Origin: Caulobacteraceae bacterium | GTDB taxonomy: Bacteria; Pseudomonadota; Alphaproteobacteria; Caulobacterales; Caulobacteraceae | Length of the DNA stretch: 16,306 bases | Direction: 5' to 3' | Assembly (NCBI GenBank): GCA_020852035.1 | Contig: JADZBR010000251.1 | Span: forward strand, 1 to 16,306 | Part shown: in pieces, positions 7,758 to 13,295 of the stretch | Layout of the letters: each line of letters opens with the position of its first letter | Numbering within the stretch: the first letter of the stretch is position 1 | The notes under the pieces: model-generated | Told to the model about the DNA's origin: nothing | The model's input: the letters and a program-made list of their open reading frames with translations, nothing else | Database searches by the model: none | Made by a program: the position numbers and the translations under genes

Positions 7758-8438
7758 GTGATCGAGGTTTCCGACCTCACCAAGATCTACGTCATGGGCG
7801 AGGAGCGGGTGGCCGCCCTCGCCGGGGTCTCGCTGCGGATCGAACGCGGCGAGCATGTGGCGGTGATCGGCCCGTCCGGCTCGGGAAAGTCCTCGCTGAT
7901 GAACATCCTCGGCGGTCTCGACCGGCCGACCGGCGGCTCCTACCGCTTCGAGGGCGAGGAGGTCGGCGAGATGGGCGACGACGCCCTGGCCGAGTTCCGC
8001 CGCCGGCGGATCGGCTTCGTCTTCCAGTCCTTCCAGCTCCTGCCGCGGCTCACCGCCCTGCAGAACGTCGAGTTGCCGATGATCTACGCCGGCTTCCCTC
8101 CCGCCGAGCGGCGTGAGCGGGCGGCGCAGCTGCTGGAGCGTGTAGGCCTGGGCACGCGCACCGGCCACAAGCCAACCCAGCTTTCCGGCGGCCAGCAGCA
8201 GCGGGTGGCCATCGCCCGCTCGCTGGCCAACCAGCCGGACCTTCTCCTCGCCGACGAGCCCACCGGCGCCCTCGACACCCATACCGGCGAGGAGGTGCTG
8301 GAACTCTTCAAACAGCTCAACGCCGAGGGCCTGACGCTCGCCATCGTCACCCACGACCTGGAGGTGGCCGCCGAGGCCCGGCGGCGCATCTCCTTCCGCG
8401 ACGGCCATATCGTCGAGGACGACGGAGCGGCCCCATGA
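7758..8438 (+). CDS. ABC transporter ATP-binding protein (MacB/LolD-type)
   Basis: Cytoplasmic ATPase subunit of 226 residues powering the MacB-like permease. Visible motifs are Walker A GPSGSGKSS (Lys44), the Q-loop FVFQSFQLLPRLTALQNVELP, the signature LSGGQQQRVAIARSL (from about residue 142), Walker B LLLADEPTGALD (Asp166, Glu167) and the switch histidine in IVTHDLEVA. The sequence is typical of the LolD/MacB N-terminal ATPase clade. In E. coli MacB the ATPase and permease are one polypeptide; here they are separate genes. Start is GTG at 7758, 3 nt after the adaptor stop, with a GAGGGGG Shine-Dalgarno inside the end of the adaptor gene. Its TGA overlaps the next ATG (ATGA at 8435), showing translational coupling. 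Confidence 0.95.
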   Translation: MIEVSDLTKIYVMGEERVAALAGVSLRIERGEHVAVIGPSGSGKSSLMNILGGLDRPTGGSYRFEGEEVGEMGDDALAEFRRRRIGFVFQSFQLLPRLTALQNVELPMIYAGFPPAERRERAAQLLERVGLGTRTGHKPTQLSGGQQQRVAIARSLANQPDLLLADEPTGALDTHTGEEVLELFKQLNAEGLTLAIVTHDLEVAAEARRRISFRDGHIVEDDGAAP

Positions 8439-9646
8439 AGATGCCGCCCATCGAGCTCGTGCGCTTCGCCGCCGGCGCCATCGTCGCCCACCCGATGCGA
8501 AGCGCCCTCACCTCGCTCGGCGTGGTGATCGGCGTCGCCGCCGTGGTGATGATGACCTCCATCGGCTTGGGGGCGCAGCAGCGGGTCACCTCCTCCATCG
8601 CCGGTCTCGGCTCCAACCTGATCATCATCAGCCCGGGCGCCTCGCGCGGCGCCGGCGGCGGCTTCGTGCGCGGCGCGGCGGGGTCGGGCGAAAGCCTGAC
8701 GGAACAGGACGGCGAGGCCATCGCCTCGCGGGTCGAGGGCGTCGCCGCCGTCGCGCCGATCGTGCGCGGCGGCGCGCAGCTGGCCGCCGACGGCGCCAAC
8801 TGGAACACCCGCGTCGAGGGCGTGACGCCGGACTATCTGGTCGCCCGCGACCTCAGCATCGCCCAGGGCCGCAAGGTGATCGTCATCGGCCCCACCATCG
8901 CCCGCGAGCTCTGGGGCGACGACGATCCGATCGGCAAGCGCGTGCGGGTCGGCCGCACGCCCTTCGAGGTGATCGGCGTGCTGGAATCCAAGGGCCAGAG
9001 CGGCTTCGGCCAGGACCAGGACGACATCGTCCTCGGCCCGCTGCAGGCGATCCGCTCGCGGGTCGTCGGCCGGCGGGTGCGCGGCACGGCGGTGCAGCAG
9101 ATCTTCGTCAAGGCCGAGAGCGAAGACCAGCTCGACCGGGTGCAGGAGGACGCCACCAACGTCATCCGCGAGCAGCACCGCATCCGCCCGGGCGACGAAG
9201 ACGACTTCTCGGTGCAGAACATGGCCTCGATCCTGGAGGCCAGCCAGGCGGCGGTGGCGACCTTCACGATCCTGCTGGCGGCGGTGGCGGCGGTGTCGCT
9301 GGTGGTCGGCGGCGTCGGGATCATGAACATCATGCTGGTGGCGGTGACCGAGCGGACGCGCGAGATCGGCCTTCGCATGGCCGTCGGCGCCAAACGCTCG
9401 GACGTGCTGATCCAGTTCGCCCTGGAGGCGGTCACCCTGTCCCTGGCCGGCGGGCTGATCGGCCTGACCATCGGGGCCGGCGGCGCCTTCGCGCTGGCCA
9501 AGCTCGGCGACTGGCCTGTGGCGATCCCGGCCTGGGCGGGACCGCTGTCGCTGGGCTTCTCGATGCTGGTGGGCCTGGTGTTCGGCGCCTACCCCTCATG
9601 GCGGGCGGCGCAGCTCGATCCGATCGAGGCGCTAAGGCGAGAATAA
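8435..9646 (+). CDS. MacB-like ABC transporter permease
   Basis: Inner-membrane permease of 403 residues with the FtsX/MacB fold. It has TM1 near residues 18-38 (MRSALTSLGVVIGVAAVVMM), a large periplasmic core (about 40-270), then TM2-TM4 with the signature VVGGVGIMNIMLVAVTERTREIGLRMAVGAKRSDVL (broken here: VGGVGIMNIMLVAV, then TERTREIGLRMAVGA) and the C-terminal YPSWRAAQLDPIEALRRE. With the ATPase and adaptor it makes a tripartite exporter of the MacAB-TolC kind; relatives move macrolides, lipopeptides or envelope molecules, and the substrate here is unknown. No outer-membrane channel gene is in the window. The periplasmic core is slightly short: IAQGR runs directly into KVIVIGPTIA, where relatives usually have about 10-12 residues of an FF-x-x-x-D loop. 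The gene closes the operon, and a hairpin follows. Confidence 0.94.
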   Translation: MKMPPIELVRFAAGAIVAHPMRSALTSLGVVIGVAAVVMMTSIGLGAQQRVTSSIAGLGSNLIIISPGASRGAGGGFVRGAAGSGESLTEQDGEAIASRVEGVAAVAPIVRGGAQLAADGANWNTRVEGVTPDYLVARDLSIAQGRKVIVIGPTIARELWGDDDPIGKRVRVGRTPFEVIGVLESKGQSGFGQDQDDIVLGPLQAIRSRVVGRRVRGTAVQQIFVKAESEDQLDRVQEDATNVIREQHRIRPGDEDDFSVQNMASILEASQAAVATFTILLAAVAAVSLVVGGVGIMNIMLVAVTERTREIGLRMAVGAKRSDVLIQFALEAVTLSLAGGLIGLTIGAGGAFALAKLGDWPVAIPAWAGPLSLGFSMLVGLVFGAYPSWRAAQLDPIEALRRE

Positions 9647-9662
9647 GGCGAAGCTTTTTTGC

Positions 9663-9686
9663 AACCCCCGGCGCGATTCGGGGGTT
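9663..9686 (+). terminator. GC-rich hairpin after the export operon, possible terminator
   Basis: AACCCCCG (9663-9670) and CGGGGGTT (9679-9686) are perfect 8-bp arms around an 8-nt loop, 16 nt after the permease stop. The T run (TTTTTT, 9655-9660) lies before the stem, not after it, so the structure is not a classical intrinsic terminator in either direction. It may stop or stabilise the operon transcript. Confidence 0.4.
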
Positions 9687-9850
9687 GGGGCAGGACGCAC
9701 CTTCGCCAGGACGCCCATGCCCGATCCGGAAGATCCACATCCGCCGCCGCCGGCAGCGCCCTCCAAGGCGCCTGACGAGACGTTGCGCGGAGTCCGCCGC
9801 CGGACGGCCGGCCGTCACATCCGCATTCCCCGCCAGACAGGAGTACCCTC

Positions 9851-10072
9851 ATGGACCGTGTCACCGCTTCCGAAAAGCCGCGTTCGCGCCGCGGTTTCGC
9901 GGCGATGAACCCTGAGCGCCGCCGCGAGATCGCCCGCAAGGGCGGCGCCAGCGTACCCAGCGAAAAGCGCAGTTTCGCCAAGGACCGCGACCTGGCGGCC
10001 AATGCCGGCCGCAAGGGCGGCGAGGCTTCCCGCGGCGGCGGCCGCTCTCGCGGCGCGGATCAAGAAAACTAG
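9851..10072 (+). CDS. small KGG-repeat stress protein
   Basis: Small, very basic, hydrophilic protein of 73 residues with two KGG motifs: NPERRREIARKGG (Lys30) and LAANAGRKGG (Lys54), the latter followed by EASRGGGRSRG. Such KGG-domain proteins (YciG/general stress protein type) are usually induced by stress or stationary phase; their biochemical role is not settled, and disordered, hydrophilin-like behaviour is often assumed. The ATG at 9851 has a good ribosome site ACAGGAG (9837-9843). The stop TAG (10070-10072) overlaps the stop TAG of the convergent egtB-egtD gene in a single CTAG. I found no GGAAC-type promoter element in the 204 bp upstream, so direct EcfG control is not supported by sequence, although homologues are often in general stress regulons. 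Confidence 0.88.
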   Translation: MDRVTASEKPRSRRGFAAMNPERRREIARKGGASVPSEKRSFAKDRDLAANAGRKGGEASRGGGRSRGADQEN

Positions 10073-12285
10073 CCCAGCAACACCACGGCGAAGGCGGGGT
10101 CGAGGCTCGTCCAACTCTCGACCACCCGCCAGCCCGCCGCCTCCGCCAGTCGCCCGAAGCCTTCCAGCGTGAACTTGTAGGAGTTCTCCGTGTGGATGGT
10201 TTCGCCGGCTTCGAACGCAAAGGATCGGCCGGCCGCGCGGACGGTCTGGCCCGTGCGGCTGACCAGGCGCATCTCGATACGGCTCTCGGCGGCGTTCCAT
10301 CGGGCCTCGTGATCGAAGGCGGCCAGATCGAACTCGCCGCCCAGTTCGCGGTTGATGCGCGCCAGCAGGTTCTTGTTGAAGGCCGCGGTCACACCGGCGG
10401 CGTCGTCATAGGCCCGGACCAGGGTCGCGGCGTCCTTCACCAGGTCGATACCGACAACGAACAGGCCATGCGCTCCCAGGAACCGGCGCGCGCGCTTCAG
10501 GAAGGCCGTCGCTTCGCCGGGCGGGAAGTTTCCGATGGTCGAGCCGGGGAAGAAGCCGGTCTTCGGGCGGCCGTCCAGGCCGGTCGGCGGCGTGAGGCTG
10601 GAGGTGAAGTCAGCGACCAGGGGCTCCACCCGCAGCGCCGGATAGGCGGCACGCAGCCGCTCGGCCGCGCCGTCGAGCGCGGTCCGGGAGATGTCCACCG
10701 GCATGTAGACCTCCACCTGCGGCGCGGCGTCGAGCAGCAGACGGGTCTTGGTGCTGGCGCCGCTGCCGTACTCGATCAGCGTCGAATGCGGCGGGATGTG
10801 CGCGGCGATCCGCGGCGCGATCCGGCCGAGCAGGGCGGCCTCGGTGCGGGTGGGGTAGTATTCCGGCAGCTCGGTGATCGCCTCGAAGAGGCTCGAGCCG
10901 GCGGCGTCGTAGAAGTGCTTGGCCGCGAGCCGCTTGGGCGAGGCCGACAGGCCCTCCACGACATCGCGCTCGAAATCGGTCCGCGCCTCCGCGTCGTCCG
11001 CGGCAAGGCCGTCCTTCGCCAGCCGCACGCCGGAGAACATCCAGCGCTGATGCGGATAGAAGAAGTTGCGATAGCTCGCCCGTGCATGGCCCGCCGGCGT
11101 CACGCAGGCCCCGCCGCGCAGCACCATCTGGCCGGACATGAACTTGCCGTTGTACTCGCCGATGGCGCCGGGGTCGGGCGTGAATCCCGGATAGGGCAGA
11201 TAGGCGCTGCCGGTCCATTCCCAGACATCGCCGAACATCTGGCGCAGCCCCTCCCCTGGCCCGGCGGCGGCCGTCATCAGCCGCCCGCGGGAGAGGAAGT
11301 TGCCGCGGGCCGGCAAGCCGCGGGCGGCGTTCTCCCACTCGAACTCAGTCGGCAGCCGCCCGCCGGCCCAGCTCGCGAAGGCGTCGGCCTCGTAGAAGCT
11401 GACATGGGCGACGGGCGCGTGCCAGTCGACGGGGCGCGGGCCCAGCAGCGTCATCTCGCACCAGCCATCGCCGTCCGGGAACCAGTAGAGCGGCGCGCGC
11501 CAGCCTTCCGCCCGCGCCAGCGCCCAGCCGTCGGACAGCCACAGTTCGGCGCGCCCGTAGCCGTCGTCCTGCATGAAGGCCAGCCAGTCGGCATTGGTCG
11601 CCAGCCGGTCGGCCAGGCGATAGGGCTGCAGCAACACCTCGTGCGCGGGCCCCTCGTTGTCGAAGGCGAAGCCCTCGCCGGCATGGCCGACACGAACCGT
11701 CCCGCCGGCGAAATCGACGAAACCCATTGGCCCGGGATCGGTCCCCAGCCCCTCGGGCGCGCGGCTGTAGGCGGGCCGCAGGGGCGACTGGGCGAAGAGG
11801 TGCAGCGCATCCATCAACAGCAGTTCCTGATGCTGTTCCTCGTGCGCCAGACCCAGTTCGATCAGCGGCGAAAGCCCTGGCGCGCCGCGCTCGAAGAGGC
11901 GCGACATGCCCTCGTCGACATGGCTGCGGTAGGCCAGAACCTCGGCGGCGGAGGGCCGCGTCAGGAGCCCCCGATGCGGCCGCGGGTGCCGCTCGCCGGC
12001 CGCCTCGTAGTAGGAGTTGAAGAGATAGCCATAGCGCGCATCCAGCCGGGCATAGCCGGGCAGGTGCGGCGCGAGCAGGAAGGTCTCCCAGAACCAGGTC
12101 GTATGCGCCAGGTGCCACTTGGCCGGGCTGGCGTCGGGCATCGACTGGACGCACTGGTCCTCGGCGCTCATCGGGGCGACCAAGCGCAGGGTGGCGGCCC
12201 GCACCTCGCGGAAGCGCCCGGCGAGTTCATCGGCCCTGGAGAGGTTGGCCTGGGCGCGTCGCGGGCCTTGCTCGGATACCGGCAT
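10069..12285 (-). CDS. EgtB-EgtD fusion: ergothioneine sulfoxide synthase plus histidine N-alpha-methyltransferase
   Basis: One 738-residue frame carries two ergothioneine enzymes. EgtB (about 1-424) has a DinB_2-like domain with the iron-binding histidines His61 (WHLAHTTWFWE), His148 and His152 (AHEEQHQE), then an FGE-sulfatase domain (GGRLPTEFEWENAARG, MFGDVWEWTGSAY, VLRGGACVTPAGHARASYRN). EgtD (about 434-738) begins FERDVVEGLSASPK and has LPEYYPTRTE, the SAM site LIEYGSGASTKTRLLL, FFPGSTIGNFPPGE and HTENSYKFTLEGF. EgtD trimethylates histidine and EgtB forms the C-S bond with a thiol donor using iron and oxygen. The linker of about 10 residues (416-440 region) has no in-frame ATG; a GTG in DVVEG is the only nearby internal start. 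The ATG at 12285 has GGAG 7 nt upstream. The neighbourhood has no egtA or egtC, so cysteine may be the thiol donor, as in fungal Egt1 (inference). The frame is open upstream to 12705, but that part overlaps the sigma gene. Confidence 0.92.
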   Translation of the reverse strand: MPVSEQGPRRAQANLSRADELAGRFREVRAATLRLVAPMSAEDQCVQSMPDASPAKWHLAHTTWFWETFLLAPHLPGYARLDARYGYLFNSYYEAAGERHPRPHRGLLTRPSAAEVLAYRSHVDEGMSRLFERGAPGLSPLIELGLAHEEQHQELLLMDALHLFAQSPLRPAYSRAPEGLGTDPGPMGFVDFAGGTVRVGHAGEGFAFDNEGPAHEVLLQPYRLADRLATNADWLAFMQDDGYGRAELWLSDGWALARAEGWRAPLYWFPDGDGWCEMTLLGPRPVDWHAPVAHVSFYEADAFASWAGGRLPTEFEWENAARGLPARGNFLSRGRLMTAAAGPGEGLRQMFGDVWEWTGSAYLPYPGFTPDPGAIGEYNGKFMSGQMVLRGGACVTPAGHARASYRNFFYPHQRWMFSGVRLAKDGLAADDAEARTDFERDVVEGLSASPKRLAAKHFYDAAGSSLFEAITELPEYYPTRTEAALLGRIAPRIAAHIPPHSTLIEYGSGASTKTRLLLDAAPQVEVYMPVDISRTALDGAAERLRAAYPALRVEPLVADFTSSLTPPTGLDGRPKTGFFPGSTIGNFPPGEATAFLKRARRFLGAHGLFVVGIDLVKDAATLVRAYDDAAGVTAAFNKNLLARINRELGGEFDLAAFDHEARWNAAESRIEMRLVSRTGQTVRAAGRSFAFEAGETIHTENSYKFTLEGFGRLAEAAGWRVVESWTSLDPAFAVVLLG

Positions 12286-12369
12286 CTTGTTCTCCGCAGT
12301 CGGTTCCGCCCCGGGGCGCCCGTGAATGACTGATGTGCGAAAGCGCGCCCGGCCCTGGCGAAACCAATG

Positions 12370-12386
12370 CCCGGGGACGCCCCGGG
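12370..12386. repeat. perfect palindrome in the egtBD/sigma intergenic region
   Basis: CCCGGGG (12370-12376) and CCCCGGG (12380-12386) are perfect 7-bp arms around ACG. It lies between the -35 and -10 elements proposed for leftward transcription and touches that -10. It may be an operator or simply GC-rich symmetry; no function is shown. Confidence 0.4.
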
Positions 12387-12401
12387 TTCCCCAGACGTTC
12401 C
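12376..12401 (-). promoter_or_regulatory. candidate EcfG-type promoter for egtB-egtD
   Basis: On the minus strand GGAAC (12401-12397) is followed after 17 nt by CGTC (12379-12376), one base off the EcfG consensus GGAAC-N16/17-CGTT. A second overlapping option is GGAAC (12390-12386), N16, CATT (12369-12366), also one mismatch. Either would give a leader of about 80 nt before the ATG at 12285. The -35 lies back to back with that of the sigma gene. Confidence 0.4.
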
Positions 12402-12404
12402 GCC

Positions 12405-12429
12405 GGAACGCAACACAGATGGCGGCGTT
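12405..12429 (+). promoter_or_regulatory. EcfG-type promoter of the ECF sigma gene
   Basis: GGAAC (12405-12409), exactly 16 nt, then CGTT (12426-12429) is a full match to the alphaproteobacterial general stress promoter GGAAC-N16/17-CGTT. It lies about 77 bp before the sigma ATG, leaving a leader of about 70 nt. The product of the gene belongs to the family that reads this motif, so positive autoregulation is likely. A TTGACG at 12448-12453 has no convincing -10 partner. Confidence 0.7.
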
Positions 12430-12505
12430 TCGCCACCGTGCAAGGTTTTGACGTGTCTGGACCGCCGATGGGGCGCCCCGGCGCTGAGCCGGGCGAGGGA
12501 ACGGC

Positions 12506-13042
12506 ATGAGCGCAGTTTCGAGTTGGCGCGACGACGTGGTGGCGATGATCCCGGCCCTGAGGGCCTTCGCCTGGTCTCTGGCGCACAATGGATCGGACGC
12601 CGACGACCTGGTGCAGGACACCCTGATCAAGGCGTGGACCAACCGCGACAAGTTCGAGATGGGCACCAACCTGCGGGCCTGGCTCTTCACCATCCTTCGC
12701 AACACCTACTACACCCAGGTGACCCGGCGCCGGCGCGAGGTTCGCGACGAGAGCGGCGAGATCGCCGGCAGCCTGAAGATCGAGGCCAGCCAGGACTGGA
12801 GCGTCACCCTGAGCGGCCTGCAGGCGGCGCTCGCCCAACTGCCCGACGAGCACCGCGAGGCGCTGATCCTGGTGGGCGCGGCGGGGCTTTCCTATGAGGA
12901 AGCAGCGGAGATCTGCGGCTGCGCCCTCGGCACCATCAAGAGCCGGGTCAACCGGGCCCGCAACCGCCTGCTCAAGCTGATGGACGCCGAGGCGCCCGGC
13001 GAGGTGCTGAACGGCGGCGTCGTGGCCGCGGCGGGCGCCTAG
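12506..13042 (+). CDS. EcfG-type (ECF15) RNA polymerase sigma factor
   Basis: ECF sigma factor of 178 residues. Region 2 (about 10-75) has DADDLVQDTLIKAW and NLRAWLFTILRNTYY; region 4 (about 108-168) has LPDEHREALILVGAAGLSYEEAAEICGC and GTIKSRVNRARNRL (quoted in parts: LPDEHREALILVG, SYEEAAEICGC). These, with the RRRREVRDESGE linker, are characteristic of the EcfG/ECF15 family that runs the general stress response of alphaproteobacteria, where the NepR anti-sigma factor holds it inactive until PhyR is phosphorylated. The ATG at 12506 is preceded by GCGAGGGA (12493-12500). An exact GGAAC-N16-CGTT promoter lies upstream. Its TAG stop (13040-13042) overlaps the last stop of a convergent NepR-like frame. 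No phyR or sensor kinase of the system is nearby, so this may be a paralogue outside the main phyR-nepR-ecfG locus. Confidence 0.92.
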   Translation: MSAVSSWRDDVVAMIPALRAFAWSLAHNGSDADDLVQDTLIKAWTNRDKFEMGTNLRAWLFTILRNTYYTQVTRRRREVRDESGEIAGSLKIEASQDWSVTLSGLQAALAQLPDEHREALILVGAAGLSYEEAAEICGCALGTIKSRVNRARNRLLKLMDAEAPGEVLNGGVVAAAGA

Positions 13043-13209
13043 CCGGCGTGTCTCCGGCGGGCCGGCGTTTCCGCCGCCTCGCCTTCTTCGAGCTGTTCGG
13101 CGAGCGAGCGCAACCGATCGGGCACTGGGCGTCCCGAAAGCCCTCAGAACATGCGGCGCAATGCGCCGTTCAGGGCCTCCAGGCGCGCTTGGCGTTTCCG
13201 ATCCATCAT
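13039..13209 (-). pseudogene. NepR-like anti-sigma factor frame with an in-frame TGA
   Basis: A 57-codon minus-strand frame from ATG 13209 (a second ATG at 13206) to TAG 13041-13039 that reads as a NepR homologue with one nonsense codon. Before the break: MMDRKRQARLEALNGALRRMF. After it: GLSGRPVPDRL, then RSLAEQLEEGE and a basic tail. The NepR family pattern is an amphipathic helix ending LRxMY, seven residues from that Tyr to PVPDR, then a second helix; here Phe plus TGA plus GLSGR is exactly seven positions, and both halves are in the same frame. The TGA is at 13146-13144. Length (56 codons) suits NepR. Its last stop shares CTAG with the sigma gene stop. It is convergent with the sigma gene, whereas nepR usually precedes ecfG in the same direction. 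As read, only a 21-residue peptide is made. A single C-to-T change from CGA would explain the break; sequence error is possible. Confidence 0.7.
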
Positions 13210-13295
13210 CCCTTGCCCCTGGCGCGCAAGGTCCCTCCTGGCCCTGCATAGCCGACCGTACGTCGCCGACAACGGCCAATCGCCCGCCGGGCGGA

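Noticed and set aside
6135..8408. 757-codon open frame on the minus strand
   Set aside because: It is antisense to the adaptor and ATPase genes, rich in His/Leu/Gly/Asp runs without recognisable domains, and a product of codon bias.
9655..9686. Classical intrinsic terminator after the export operon
   Set aside because: The hairpin is good but the T run precedes it on the plus strand and no T run follows on either strand; kept only as a possible terminator hairpin.
9717..9908. 63-codon frame MPDPEDPHPPPPAAP on the plus strand
   Set aside because: It overlaps the KGG gene start, is low-complexity at its N-terminus and resembles no known protein; the KGG gene has the better ribosome site.
10069..12285. 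OvoA (ovothiol synthase) as the identity of the fused enzyme
   Set aside because: The synthase-methyltransferase order is like OvoA, but the methyltransferase has EgtD motifs (LPEYYPTRTE, PGSTIGNF, TENSYKF) and the first domain has the EgtB-type HLAHTTWF.
10192..12333. 713-codon open frame on the plus strand
   Set aside because: It is the shadow of the egtB-egtD fusion; no domain or ribosome site supports it.
12286..12705. N-terminal extension of the egtB-egtD frame
   Set aside because: The frame is open to 12705 but would cover the sigma gene promoter and 5' end; the ATG at 12285 has a good GGAG and matches where EgtB proteins begin.
13100..13146. TGA in the NepR-like frame as a selenocysteine codon
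   Set aside because: No clear SECIS-like hairpin is visible directly after it, and no selenoprotein of the NepR family is known to me.
12227..13279. 350-codon minus-strand frame across the sigma gene
   Set aside because: It overlaps the sigma gene, its promoter and the NepR-like frame in a different phase, with no family resemblance.
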